From RHLJ01 sp965222205 (GTDB lineage Bacteria; Bacteroidota; Rhodothermia; Balneolales; Balneolaceae), in assembly GCA_965222205.1 (NCBI GenBank), contig OZ244932.1, forward strand, positions 3,410,001 through 3,474,000: 64,000 bases of DNA. Reading direction: 5' to 3'. Under the pieces are notes generated by a model. That model had not been told where the DNA came from. It saw only the letters and a program-made list of their open reading frames with translations, and ran no database searches. Below are positions 7,945 through 16,947 of this stretch, piece after piece. A program made the translations under genes and the position numbers. Within the stretch, counting starts at the first letter, position 1; each line of letters begins with the position of its first letter.

Positions 7945-9990
7945 ATGAGACCATATATAAATAGCCTTCTGGCCATATTGACCATAATTGTATTATCAAG
8001 CCCGACTATACAAGCACAAGATTCCCCTCCATTCAGCGCAATGGATGTTTTCGACTTACAATGGGTTGATAATCCACAAATCTCACCCGATGGAAAGCAA
8101 GTGGTTTACAACCGCAGGGGGTTCAACAAAATGACCGACCGCAGAACTTCTTCATTATGGATTATAAACAGCGATGGTTCCGGTCATCGCAAATTAACGA
8201 ATAGAACGGGAGGGGAAGGAAATGCGATCTGGTCTCCCAGTGGGGATCGGATTGCTTTTACAAGCTCAGAAGAAGGGCACGGAAGTGAGATTTTTATTTA
8301 CTGGGTGGAAAGTGGTGTTACAGCAAGAATCACCCAGCTGGAAAGTAGTCCCGGTGGATTAGCATGGTCACCTGATGGACAATACCTATCTTTTACCATG
8401 AAGATTGAGGAGAGTAATCCGGTGTTGGTGAAATCACCAAAAAAGCCAAAAGGAGCTGAATGGGCACCGGCTCCCCGGGTAACCACACGGTTAAATTATG
8501 AGCAGGATGGATCAGGCTATATTTCTCCGGGTTATCGACATATTTTTGTTGTACCGGCAGATGGTGGCGCAACCCGGCAACTCACCCATGGAGATTTTGA
8601 TCATGGAAGTCCGGTTTGGTCACCTGAGGGCGATCGGATTTACTTCTCAGCGAACCGGAATGAAGATCATGAGAAAGTAGCAGGGTATCGAAACTCTGAA
8701 ATTTATGCTGTTGAATTAAGCGACCGAACCATCGCAGCATTAACGGATCGCTTTGGACCTGATAGCGGCCCTGCCGTTTCACCGGATGGAGAAACCATTG
8801 CGTACCTCGGGTATGACGATAAAATACAGACCTATCAAGTACGGCATATCTACCTGATGAATGCAGACGGATCAAACAAAAGAATGGTAGAAACAGGCTT
8901 GGACAGAAGCCCTTCTTCGCTTACATGGAAAGCCAATGGAAGAGGCTTATACTTTATGTATGATGATGAAGGAATCACCAAACTAGCTGAAACCGATTTA
9001 AGAGGAAATGTAAACGTACTTGCAGAGAACCTTGGGGGTACGGCTATCGGTCGACCTTATGGCGGGGGCTCCTATTCTGTATCAAATAACGGTGAACTGG
9101 CAATGAACCTGACTTCACCGGAGCACCCAGCTGAATTGGCTATAAAAAGAAATAACAGAGATGCTCAATTAATAACTTCTTTAAATGAAGCTCTGCTTGG
9201 GAATCGTACGTTGGGTAAGGTTGAGGACTATCGATATACCTCAACAGTTGATGGAATTGATTTACAGGGCTGGCTGATTTATCCTCCAAATCATGATGAA
9301 AGTCGAAGTTATCCTTTATTGGTAGAAATTCATGGTGGACCGATTACAAATTACGGACCTAGATTCACACCTGAACTACAGTTAATGGCATCAGCAGGAT
9401 ATGTTGTTTTTTATCCTAATATGAGAGGTAGTACCAGCTACGGAGAAGAATTCGGGAACCTGCTGTATCATGATTATCCGGGCGATGATTACCATGATGT
9501 GATGGACGGAGTTGATGGTTTGATTGAACGGGGCATAACATCAGAAGATAGTTTGTTTGTAACTGGTGGAAGTGCGGGAGGAATTTTGACAGCCTGGATT
9601 ATTGGAAAGAACAATCGCTTTGAATCTGCGGCGGTGGTTAAGCCGGTAATGAATTGGATTAGCAAAACCCTGGTCGCTGATAACTATTATGGCTACGCAG
9701 AATATCGACTTCCTGGTCAACCGTGGGAGGAATTTGAAACTTATTGGAAGTATTCTCCTATATCACTCGTTGGCAATATCGAGACGCCAACCCTGGTAAT
9801 GGTTGGTACAGCGGATCTTCGAACTCCGCTTTCAGAGTCAAAACAATTGTATGGAGCATTGAAGATTCGTGAAATAGAAACTGCATTGGTGGAAATTCCC
9901 GGGTCTTGGCACTTTATTGCGAACCGGCCGAGTCAGTTAATCACCAAAATAGATCATATTCTGGCCTGGTTTGAAAAGACAGGGAAGTAG
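7945..9990 (+). CDS. S9 family peptidase (prolyl-oligopeptidase-like), secreted
   Basis: I prefer the ATG at 7945 over 7903 because it gives a clean signal peptide (MRPYINSLLAILTIIVLSS, cleavage after IQAQ). Residues about 30-390 are a WD/PD40-type beta-propeller (repeated ISPDGKQVVY, WSPSGDRIAFTS, WSPEGDRIYFS blades). The C-terminal alpha/beta-hydrolase domain has the nucleophile elbow GGSAGG (Ser), the acid in GTADLRTPLS and the catalytic histidine in GSWHFIANRP. It belongs with acylaminoacyl-peptidase/dipeptidyl-peptidase-like enzymes that cut short peptides, probably in the periplasm. It sits between repeat-rich gaps. A second S9 gene lies 5 kb downstream. Confidence 0.92.
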   Translation: MRPYINSLLAILTIIVLSSPTIQAQDSPPFSAMDVFDLQWVDNPQISPDGKQVVYNRRGFNKMTDRRTSSLWIINSDGSGHRKLTNRTGGEGNAIWSPSGDRIAFTSSEEGHGSEIFIYWVESGVTARITQLESSPGGLAWSPDGQYLSFTMKIEESNPVLVKSPKKPKGAEWAPAPRVTTRLNYEQDGSGYISPGYRHIFVVPADGGATRQLTHGDFDHGSPVWSPEGDRIYFSANRNEDHEKVAGYRNSEIYAVELSDRTIAALTDRFGPDSGPAVSPDGETIAYLGYDDKIQTYQVRHIYLMNADGSNKRMVETGLDRSPSSLTWKANGRGLYFMYDDEGITKLAETDLRGNVNVLAENLGGTAIGRPYGGGSYSVSNNGELAMNLTSPEHPAELAIKRNNRDAQLITSLNEALLGNRTLGKVEDYRYTSTVDGIDLQGWLIYPPNHDESRSYPLLVEIHGGPITNYGPRFTPELQLMASAGYVVFYPNMRGSTSYGEEFGNLLYHDYPGDDYHDVMDGVDGLIERGITSEDSLFVTGGSAGGILTAWIIGKNNRFESAAVVKPVMNWISKTLVADNYYGYAEYRLPGQPWEEFETYWKYSPISLVGNIETPTLVMVGTADLRTPLSESKQLYGALKIREIETALVEIPGSWHFIANRPSQLITKIDHILAWFEKTGK

Positions 9991-10012
9991 AAACCTAATG
10001 CATCAAAATGCA

Positions 10013-10080
10013 CTGCTTCTTCAACGTATCAACTTTTGAACCGCGGATTAAGCGGATTCACAGATGAGCACGGATTTAAA
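10013..10080. repeat. Repeat half-element carrying the GxxExxY start codon
   Basis: CTGCTTCTTC (10013-10022) and GTATCAACTTTTGAACC match the leaders of the other copies (compare 12193-12223). TTTTGAACCGCGGATTAAGC starts at 10034 and continues into CACAGATGAGCACGGATTT. The ATG of the following GxxExxY gene (10064) is inside this arm. Only the left half of the palindrome is present here; a complete copy lies on the other side of the gene. Confidence 0.75.
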
Positions 10081-10447
10081 ATATCAAGGTATCACAAAGA
10101 AAATTATAGGTGCATCATTTGATGTCCACTCATTATTGGGGAATGGTTTTCAGGAAGTGATTTATCAAAGAGCGTTGTCTCATGAGTTTCAGGAAGCGGG
10201 ACTGAATTTTCAACGTGAAATCGAGCAACAAATCTACTACAAAGATTTACCCCAACCAATTGGCACAAGAAGAGCTGATTTTGTAGTTGAGGGTAAAGTT
10301 CTTGTTGAAATTAAAGCTATAATTGAGCTTGAAGATGTACACATAGCTCAAGCATTGAATTATTTGAAAGCGTACAAATTAGAGGTTGGCTTACTCATAA
10401 ATTTTGGCTCGAAAAGCCTCACATTTAAAAGATTGGTGTATTCATGA
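10064..10447 (+). CDS. GxxExxY protein
   Basis: A 127-residue protein with the family signature LGNGFQEVIYQ (GxxExxY) at about residues 25-35. Later come RRADFVVEGKVLVEIKA and HIAQALNYLKAYKLEVGLL, which resemble a PD-(D/E)xK nuclease-like core (ADF ... EIKA). Length is normal for the family. The biochemical role is not established; a nuclease-like fold is inferred from the D-x(n)-ExK spacing. Its first codons come from a dispersed palindromic repeat, and a full repeat copy follows the stop, so the gene may be mobile together with, or inside, the repeat. Confidence 0.9.
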   Translation: MSTDLKYQGITKKIIGASFDVHSLLGNGFQEVIYQRALSHEFQEAGLNFQREIEQQIYYKDLPQPIGTRRADFVVEGKVLVEIKAIIELEDVHIAQALNYLKAYKLEVGLLINFGSKSLTFKRLVYS

Positions 10448-10454
10448 ATCATAG

Positions 10455-10554
10455 TTTTGAACCACTGATTAAACAGATGGTTGTATTAGCACAGATTTTA
10501 GGTACCTGCCATAAATCCGCGCCATCCCTTAATCCAAAAAATCCGTGGTTCAAA
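10455..10554. repeat. 100-bp palindromic repeat, complete outer element
   Basis: Left arm TTTTGAACCACTGATTAA at 10455; right arm ending AATCCGTGGTTCAAA at 10554; internal TTAGCACAGATTT and AAATCCGCGCC also pair roughly. This is the outer family without the inner insert seen in copies 1 and 2, so it shows the ancestral, uninterrupted form. The DUF6090 ATG follows 4 bp later. Confidence 0.78.
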
Positions 10555-10558
10555 CCCC

Positions 10559-11296
10559 ATGCTTAGATTCTTCCGACATATTAGAAAACAACTTATGGAA
10601 CAAAACAAAGTTCGTACCTATCTGCTCTATGCTGTTGGGGAAATCGCACTAGTAATGATTGGGATTTTGCTTGCCCTACAGGTTAATAACTGGAATGAAG
10701 AGCGTAAGGTAAACACGCTGGAATCTAAATTACTTAAACAGGTAACTGTTGCATTAGAAGATGATATAGAGTATTTCAATATGCTTATAAGTAGAATGGA
10801 TCAAAGTCAATCAAGTGCTGCAGTAATCACAAAACTATATCAGAATGATATAAAAGTAGATAATGACTCGTTAATAAATCTAACAGACGATCTTGTTCTA
10901 GGATATTTATTTGTCTATAACAACGGTCCATACGAAGCTATCAAATCCACTGGATTAGATATTATAAATAATGACGAAATCAGAGAGAAGCTCACCCATT
11001 TATACGATTTTCGATTAAAAAGAGTCGATTTAGCACTTAATGAAAACAATAATGCAGGTTCAATTTATTCCAGCTACCATCGAAATTACATTCAGCACCG
11101 CCCATATCTAAGAGACGATGGAAAGGTGAGATATCAAAAAACGTTAGCGGTAGATAATATTCTTCAGGATGAGGAATTTTGGATATTATTCAGAAGAGCA
11201 GAGTATCAATCAATGATAGCAGGCGTTAGAATTAAAAATACAGTTCCACATATGGAAGGTCTTAAAATATTAATCAATAACTATTTAGAAGACTAA
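10559..11296 (+). CDS. DUF6090 family membrane protein (member 2)
   Basis: A 245-residue protein with the same 50-residue start as its paralogues (MLRFFRHIRKQLMEQNKVRT, membrane helix about 25-42 with GEIALVMIGILLALQVNNWN). The downstream domain is different, acidic and helical (LEDDIEYFNMLISRMDQSQS). Only the N-terminal anchor is conserved with member 1. Its stop overlaps the next start vestige as TAATG. Function unknown. Confidence 0.88.
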   Translation: MLRFFRHIRKQLMEQNKVRTYLLYAVGEIALVMIGILLALQVNNWNEERKVNTLESKLLKQVTVALEDDIEYFNMLISRMDQSQSSAAVITKLYQNDIKVDNDSLINLTDDLVLGYLFVYNNGPYEAIKSTGLDIINNDEIREKLTHLYDFRLKRVDLALNENNNAGSIYSSYHRNYIQHRPYLRDDGKVRYQKTLAVDNILQDEEFWILFRRAEYQSMIAGVRIKNTVPHMEGLKILINNYLED

Positions 11297-11409
11297 TGCT
11301 TCGCTTCTTCCGACATATCCCGTTGTCATTCCTGCGAAGGCAGGAATCTAGATCTACATGCATAGCTTTTAATTTAACTCTAGATCCCCTGCATTCGCGT
11401 GGGGATGAC
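11296..11409. repeat. Gene-start vestige plus TCATTCCTGCG-type palindrome
   Basis: ATGCTTCGCTTCTTCCGACA starts at 11296 and overlaps the upstream stop. The palindrome runs about 11325-11409: GTCATTCCTGCGAAGGCAGG on the left and CCCCTGCATTCGCGTGGGG then ATGAC on the right. This is a different repeat family from copies 1 and 2 placed in the same position relative to the genes. The next DUF6090 ATG is at 11432. Confidence 0.78.
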
Positions 11410-11431
11410 TTTTCTACTTTAATAGGAAGTC

Positions 11432-12079
11432 ATGCTTAGATTTTTTAGAACCATCCGAAAAAAACTTATGGAACAGAATAAAGTTCGTACCTACCTCCTA
11501 TACGCGTTAGGTGAAATTGCTTTAGTAATGATTGGGATATTACTGGCACTTCAAGTAAACAACTGGAATGAAGAACGGAAAGAACGTGAAATCGAACAAG
11601 AAATCTTACAACAAGTAAAAGAAGATCTATCCAGTAGTTTAACAGATTTAGAATTAAATATGTCAATGATCGATCAGTCAATGCAATCCGCTCAGATTTT
11701 AATCGAACATATGGACAGCCAAAAACTATATGATGATTCCATCGGTACTCATATTAGTAAAATATTTCTTTGGTCAGTTTGGCTTAATAATGCTGGCGGC
11801 TACGAATCGATGAAATCAGAGGGAATTAATATCATTTCAGATGAAGGACTTAGAAATGATATTATCAATTTGTATGAAGGCCGACTCGAATTCCATAGAG
11901 AATTTGAATCATTCATAAATGCACGAACAGAAGCGCTGGTTAATCAGGATGGCAGCTCTTTTTTTAAAAGCATGAATAAAGGAATTGGATTTAATAATGG
12001 AAGTTTTTCCTTTGGGTATTCGAAACCCTTAGACTATGAAGTATTAAGAACAGATGTCGACTTTCGTTTTCAGGTCTAA
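11432..12079 (+). CDS. DUF6090 family protein (member 3), truncated by a premature stop
   Basis: The family start (MLRFFRTIRKKLMEQNKVRT) and membrane helix are intact, but the frame ends after 215 residues at TAA 12077-12079, in the segment DVDFRFQV. The same frame then stays open for another 35 codons (TMASMLRLFQQLSNQGNK and on to LIVEIDANLENF) to a stop at 12185-12187. That gives 251 codons, as in its paralogues (245-260). A single Lys-to-stop change (AAA to TAA) is the simplest reading. The product may still fold, since only the terminal helix is lost. Confidence 0.8.
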   Translation: MLRFFRTIRKKLMEQNKVRTYLLYALGEIALVMIGILLALQVNNWNEERKEREIEQEILQQVKEDLSSSLTDLELNMSMIDQSMQSAQILIEHMDSQKLYDDSIGTHISKIFLWSVWLNNAGGYESMKSEGINIISDEGLRNDIINLYEGRLEFHREFESFINARTEALVNQDGSSFFKSMNKGIGFNNGSFSFGYSKPLDYEVLRTDVDFRFQV

Positions 12080-12187
12080 ACAATGGCTTCAATGTTGAGA
12101 TTATTCCAGCAGTTATCAAACCAAGGTAACAAGAGCCGGATAGAAAGTTTAATTGTGGAAATAGATGCTAATTTAGAGAATTTTTAA
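12080..12187 (+). pseudogene. Orphaned C-terminal tail of DUF6090 member 3
   Basis: In frame with the gene above, these 36 codons restore the expected family length and end with the usual TAATG junction to the next vestige. They are untranslated unless the stop is read through or translation restarts at the in-frame ATG codons just after it. Confidence 0.7.
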
Positions 12188-12333
12188 TGCTTCGCTTCTT
12201 CCTCATATCAACTTTTGAACCACCGATTAAACGGAGTTTCTTTAATACGTCATTCCTGCGTAGGCAAGAATCCAGATTGGAATTTGTTGGCTTTGATATA
12301 GTTCTAGATCCCCGGCATACGCGTGGGGATGAC
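12187..12333. repeat. Gene-start vestige, half outer arm and TCATTCCTGCG-type palindrome
   Basis: ATGCTTCGCTTCTTCC (12187-12202) overlaps the upstream stop, then ATATCAACTTTTGAACCACC and GATTAAACGG give the left arm of the outer repeat. A TCATTCCTGCG palindrome follows (12249-12333: CGTCATTCCTGCGTAGGC ... GCGTGGGGATGAC). The right outer arm is missing. The next DUF6090 ATG is at 12362. The open frame across this element is not a gene. Confidence 0.78.
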
Positions 12334-12361
12334 TTCATTCTTCTAAAAAAAGAAGGTATAC

Positions 12362-13132
12362 ATGCTTAGATTCTTTAGAACCATTCGAAAAAAACTCATG
12401 GAACAGAATAAAGTTCGTACTTACTTCTGGTATGCACTTGGAGAAATATTTCTCGTAGTGATCGGGATCTTAATTGCTCTTCAGATCAATAATTGGAATG
12501 AAGCGAGGATTATTAAGAATCAGGAATACAAGCTTCTTCTATCTTTGAAAGAGGAGTTTGAACAAAACCTTATAGAGCTTCAGGAAGTGATTAAAATTAA
12601 TAAGGCTAATATCAAAGGGGCTAATGAATTTGCATCTGCACTTTCTCCAGATAGAGTAATGTTTTCAGAAAAAGAAATTGCACAAATTTGGGACAAAACA
12701 TTCAGAGTGGATGCTATTTTTCGACCAAGCTCTGGCGTATTAAGTGAGGCTATTAATTCAGGAAATTTAAGCATTATTCAAAATCGTGAATTAAAAACAG
12801 CCTTAGCTTCCTGGGAGGCAAAAATTGAAGAACTTAAAGTACATGAAGAAAATGTTTTCCTGTTTAGAATGGCTGCTTATGACCATTTGAGAGAAAACGG
12901 AAATTTCAGAAAAATTCTGGATCATAGCAGAGAAACCGAAATATGGTATCAGCTCGAAAATAGCCCTTTCCCCAGTTCAAATAAGACACTACTAAGGTCA
13001 TCTCAATTTGAAAATGATTTACTCTTATTTATCGGTACTTCTGTTTATTTCGAATACAAATATCTGATACCTCTGGAAGAATATCTAAAGTCCAGCATAG
13101 AATTATTAAATAAAGAGATTGCGGGTGCTTAG
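12362..13132 (+). CDS. DUF6090 family membrane protein (member 4)
   Basis: A 256-residue protein with MLRFFRTIRKKLMEQNKVRT, membrane helix about 25-42 (GEIFLVVIGILIALQINNWN) and a variable helical domain beginning LLLSLKEEFEQNLIELQEV. The last codons (GTGCTTAG) lie inside a worn copy of the DUF6090 start sequence, so the gene now ends within a vestige of its own family's start. Last intact gene of the array; the next gene is on the opposite strand. Confidence 0.88.
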   Translation: MLRFFRTIRKKLMEQNKVRTYFWYALGEIFLVVIGILIALQINNWNEARIIKNQEYKLLLSLKEEFEQNLIELQEVIKINKANIKGANEFASALSPDRVMFSEKEIAQIWDKTFRVDAIFRPSSGVLSEAINSGNLSIIQNRELKTALASWEAKIEELKVHEENVFLFRMAAYDHLRENGNFRKILDHSRETEIWYQLENSPFPSSNKTLLRSSQFENDLLLFIGTSVYFEYKYLIPLEEYLKSSIELLNKEIAGA

Positions 13133-13142
13133 ATGTTTTGCC
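13125..13142. repeat. Terminal DUF6090 start vestige
   Basis: GTGCTTAGATGTTTTGCC matches ATGCTTAGATTCTTCCGC with a few changes and supplies the stop codon of the preceding gene. It marks the right edge of the array. Confidence 0.5.
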
Positions 13143-13157
13143 AAACCCGAAAAGTAT

Positions 13158-14627
13158 CTATTCCACCTCGTTCAGACCTTTAACAGAAAGGTGTCTTTTG
13201 GGTGTTCTTTCGAGCTGAGCCTCAAATGCAGTTCTCGCTTCTTCCATCATTCCCATTTTCAGGTAAACTTCGCCTAATAACTCAGAAGAAGGTTTTACAA
13301 TTTCAGGTGGACCAAATTCTATGGGTAATGAAAATTCGTACTCAATTTCTTTTTTGAGCATATCAATACCCGCTTCGGTATCTCCTTCATCAATTAATAG
13401 AAGAGCTTTAATCTGATTGGATTTGTGGAGCACTTCTTCAGCTCTTACTGGTATATCCATGAAGCTCATCAGCGAATCCAGATTTTCTTGCGCATCTTCA
13501 ATTTTGCCAGTCTTAACTCCTGCCAATGCATTCGTGAAATAGTAATCAATTGCTCCCCAGCCCAGTTTTTCAGACTCTATTTCCCAGTCACTAATGGCTA
13601 CCCAGTTTTCAGAATCGATGATATAATGAGCTCTCATAATTCCAAAATGCCATTGTTCTCCGGTTGTTGGAGTTCCTTCAATACGCTCTTTGCAATTAGT
13701 GAGAACTTCAGCGGCCGACTCAACATCACCTTTTTGGAGATAACCATATTCTAACCACCATGGGTAATGACCACATACCGTGGTTTTATCTCCCAGTTCT
13801 TTTTGGCGTGTGTTTTGTACATCTCTGGCAACGATATTTGCTGAGACCACATCATCCCACATACCCATCGCCAGAAAGATGTGCGAAGTCATATGCTGAG
13901 CATGAGCAGCAGCAGGTGCAATTTTTGAATAGGCTCTCGCCATAGGTAACCCTAAGGGAGCATGAATGGGATCATCAAAAGAATGAATTAAATAATGGGC
14001 TGCTCCCGGATGTTCCTGATTGGCATTCCATACATCAAAAAGCTCAGCAGCAGCACGCATATAAATAGCAAAATCTCTTCCTTCATGCGCAGATCCTAAA
14101 ATGGCAAGACCATAAAAAGATGTAATTTCATGATCATCCGGGTATTTGGAATGAAGCTGTTCCATTTTGTCCAGATAAAGGAAGTCCCGCTCTTCTTTGG
14201 TTTTATCAGAAGATTCAGGAGTATTGCCAAAAAGAATTTCCAATGACATCAGGTAATCTTTTTCTCTTTCAGTAGGAGCTTTTTTTTGACGATCTGCTAC
14301 AGTTGGTCCTAAACGATTTAATGCTTCGTTAGCAGCTTCCAGGTCCTGTCGTTGCCAGATTGCGTGATTATAGGTTTTAGCTTCTCCCCAATAAGCTAAT
14401 GCAAAACCCGGATCAGCATCCTGAGCTTTTTTAAAAGCTCTAGCCGCATCACCATATTCAAAATTATGAAGCAGCATTACCCCTTTAATGAACTCATCCT
14501 GAGCTTCTGCAGATCCTGAGTTAGGAAAGTCAATTTTCCCCAATAGTGAATTTTCCTGCGCTATAACATAATTACTGTTTAAGCTGCACAGGGAAGTAAG
14601 GAATAGGAGAAGGAACATATTCTTCAT
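13158..14627 (-). CDS. Secreted TPR protein
   Basis: A 489-residue protein with a signal peptide (MKNMFLLLFLTSLCSLNS, cleavage after VIAQ). TPR-type repeats are clear near the N-terminus (FEYGDAARAFKKAQDADPG then ALAYWGEAKTYNHAIW) and near the C-terminus (LGEVYLKMGMMEEARTAF). Conserved histidine-rich segments lie between: GAAHYLIHSFDDPIHAPLG and HAQHMTSHIFLAMGMWDD. This histidine-TPR family is widespread in Bacteroidota and relatives, but its role is not known to me; the repeated His could bind metal (inference). It is transcribed alone, converging on the DUF6090 array. Confidence 0.82.
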   Translation of the reverse strand: MKNMFLLLFLTSLCSLNSNYVIAQENSLLGKIDFPNSGSAEAQDEFIKGVMLLHNFEYGDAARAFKKAQDADPGFALAYWGEAKTYNHAIWQRQDLEAANEALNRLGPTVADRQKKAPTEREKDYLMSLEILFGNTPESSDKTKEERDFLYLDKMEQLHSKYPDDHEITSFYGLAILGSAHEGRDFAIYMRAAAELFDVWNANQEHPGAAHYLIHSFDDPIHAPLGLPMARAYSKIAPAAAHAQHMTSHIFLAMGMWDDVVSANIVARDVQNTRQKELGDKTTVCGHYPWWLEYGYLQKGDVESAAEVLTNCKERIEGTPTTGEQWHFGIMRAHYIIDSENWVAISDWEIESEKLGWGAIDYYFTNALAGVKTGKIEDAQENLDSLMSFMDIPVRAEEVLHKSNQIKALLLIDEGDTEAGIDMLKKEIEYEFSLPIEFGPPEIVKPSSELLGEVYLKMGMMEEARTAFEAQLERTPKRHLSVKGLNEVE

Positions 14628-14829
14628 TGTTCTGATTAATTAATTAGTCAATGTATATAGTGTAATTCCCGTGCAACTGAAAGATTTGAAATGAATCTGA
14701 TCAACAAACTCAGGAATTAAAAAACTCAATTATTATATTCAAAAAGAGATAATTCAAAAATATTTCATAAACATTTTCTACGTTGTGAAATACGACAAAA
14801 TTTAATTGTTAACTAACCATTCTAAATAC

Positions 14830-16863
14830 ATGGAAAAATCAAGAATCTATAAAGGGTTTATGTGTCTGATGCTAAGCATTGGAATAGCTACAGCATCCTT
14901 TGGACAAAGTGGCTTAACCCCCATTCAGTTATCGAAAATTCAAAGCGTGGGATCAGTGTACATTTCCGAAGATGGTTCAACTGTATTATATACATTATCT
15001 GTACCTGCCGATCCTTTTAAAGAAAATGCGCTTGCAAGTTTCCATCTGTACATGATGGATACCGGGAGTGGAGAAGAGCAAGCTTTAATTACTGATATGA
15101 GTTTTGGGGGAGTAGCATTCCGTCCCGGGCAAAGCAGTTTTACCTACCTGGCTAAAAAGGATGGAGATGAAACCCGTTCGCTGTATGAATGGAATTTTGA
15201 TACCAACGAAAGAACAAAGCTTTTTGCCTTCGATCAGAATATTTCAAGCTATGAATGGGCCTCGGACGGCGATCATCTCGTTTTTCGTGCGCCAAGACCT
15301 GAGCCTGAATCGGAATCTCCACTTCCTTATCAGCCGGAAGTATATGAGGAAGGTTTAGGAGAGACATGGGCATATATGCAGAATGTATCTCAGGAAGGCC
15401 ACATGCCTCACCGCATTCCTGTGGAAGGAACTGTTTCTGCGGCAAGCTGGAGTCCCGACAAGTCTAAGCTGGCTATTTCCGTAGCGCCAACTTCTTTAGT
15501 AGATGATTCTTTTATGAGACAACAGGTACTAATCATCGATCATGAAACCAGAGAAGTACTGGCAGAAGTTGATCACGTTGGGAAACTTGGGAGCTACGTT
15601 TGGAGTCCTGATAGTAAACACCTTGCAATGGTTGCCGCGGCCACTATAAACGATCCCATTGATGGACGTATCAAAATTGCGGATGTGGAAACGGGTGAAA
15701 CCATCATCATTCTGGAAGACTTCGAAGGGAAATTTGATCAGCTTTCCTGGATTGACGATCAGCAACTCAATTATCTGGCGAGCAAAGGAGTGCATTCTGA
15801 ATTCGGATCACTCAATATTGAAAGCGGAGCTATGAATGCAGTAGCATCCATGGAAGGAGTGAACCTAAAAGCATACAGCAAATCTTCAAACGGTGATGTG
15901 GTTTTCGATGCAAACACACCGATGCATCCTGATGAAGTATATCTGATGAAGGCTGGCAAAGATGAGCCAATGAGAGTAACGAACAGTAATCCCTGGTTGG
16001 ATGATGTTGAGCTTGGGAAGCAGGAAGTCATTACTTATAAGACAAAAGACGGCTTTGAAATCGAGGGCTTATTGATTTATCCGCTGGATTATGAAGAAGG
16101 AACACGATATCCATTAATCAATGTAATTCATGGCGGACCAGAGGCACATTATGATAATGGGTGGTTGACTTCCTATTCAATGTCAGGACAAGTAGCCTCC
16201 GCTGATGGATTCGCGGTATTCTATCCGAATTATCGTGGAAGTACAGGGCGAGGCTTAGAATTCGCAATGAGCAGTCAGGGCGATTTAGCCGGTGCCGAAT
16301 TTGACGACATCGTGGAAGGTGTAGATCACCTGATTGATCTCGGTATTGCTGATGAAGAAAAAGTAGGAGTTACCGGAGGTTCTTACGGTGGATATGCGAC
16401 TGCTTGGATGAGTACAAAATACAGCCATCGTTTTGCTGCTGGTGTGATGTTCGTGGGAATCAGTAATAACATATCGAAGTGGGGAACCAGCGACATCCCA
16501 GAAGAATTGTACCATGTGCATGCCCGAAAACGAATCTGGGATAATTACCAGGATTATTTGGAACGCAGCCCGATCTATCATGTAGATAATGCGCAAACTC
16601 CATTGTTGATCATGCATGGAAAAGACGATACCCGTGTTGATCCGGGCCAATCTTATGAGCTGTATCGCCACATTAAAACCAGAACAGAAACTCCGGTTCG
16701 TTTGGTTCTATATCCTGGCGAGGGGCATGGAAATCGTCATGCAACCGCTCAGTTCGATTATAACCTGAGAATGCTGAGATGGTTCAATCAGTATCTGAAG
16801 GAAGATAAAATCCGACCGGATGCTGAGCTGGAAATAGAAGAAATGACGATCAAAGAACAGTAA
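14830..16863 (+). CDS. S9 family peptidase (dipeptidyl/acylaminoacyl-peptidase type), secreted
   Basis: The ATG at 14830 gives a good signal peptide (cleavage after SFGQ); the TTG at 14806 is less likely. N-terminal beta-propeller, residues about 30-380. The C-terminal hydrolase domain has GGSYGGYATAW (nucleophile Ser), HGKDDTRVDP (Asp) and YPGEGHGNRH (His). The HGGP oxyanion-type motif before the nucleophile is present. It releases dipeptides or acyl-amino acids from peptides, probably in the periplasm. Followed by a strong terminator, so monocistronic. Confidence 0.93.
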   Translation: MEKSRIYKGFMCLMLSIGIATASFGQSGLTPIQLSKIQSVGSVYISEDGSTVLYTLSVPADPFKENALASFHLYMMDTGSGEEQALITDMSFGGVAFRPGQSSFTYLAKKDGDETRSLYEWNFDTNERTKLFAFDQNISSYEWASDGDHLVFRAPRPEPESESPLPYQPEVYEEGLGETWAYMQNVSQEGHMPHRIPVEGTVSAASWSPDKSKLAISVAPTSLVDDSFMRQQVLIIDHETREVLAEVDHVGKLGSYVWSPDSKHLAMVAAATINDPIDGRIKIADVETGETIIILEDFEGKFDQLSWIDDQQLNYLASKGVHSEFGSLNIESGAMNAVASMEGVNLKAYSKSSNGDVVFDANTPMHPDEVYLMKAGKDEPMRVTNSNPWLDDVELGKQEVITYKTKDGFEIEGLLIYPLDYEEGTRYPLINVIHGGPEAHYDNGWLTSYSMSGQVASADGFAVFYPNYRGSTGRGLEFAMSSQGDLAGAEFDDIVEGVDHLIDLGIADEEKVGVTGGSYGGYATAWMSTKYSHRFAAGVMFVGISNNISKWGTSDIPEELYHVHARKRIWDNYQDYLERSPIYHVDNAQTPLLIMHGKDDTRVDPGQSYELYRHIKTRTETPVRLVLYPGEGHGNRHATAQFDYNLRMLRWFNQYLKEDKIRPDAELEIEEMTIKEQ

Positions 16864-16874
16864 CTAGTTCGATC

Positions 16875-16906
16875 AAAAAGCCTACCACATTCGGGAGGCT
16901 TTTTTT
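16875..16906 (+). terminator. Rho-independent terminator of the S9 gene
   Basis: AAAAAGCCT ... AGGCTTTTTTT stem with T-tract, 12 bp after the stop of the S9 peptidase. Confidence 0.8.
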
Positions 16907-16947
16907 ATCAGGCCGATTATTTTACAATCACCTTGTCTAAAAACCTG

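Noticed and set aside
12187..12369. Short plus-strand frame beginning MLRFF
   Set aside because: It starts in a DUF6090 vestige and runs through palindromic repeats; not a gene.
5728..13142. Possible CRISPR array in the repeat-rich region
   Set aside because: Repeats are palindromic, of several families, unevenly spaced and separated by whole genes; no regular spacers or cas genes.
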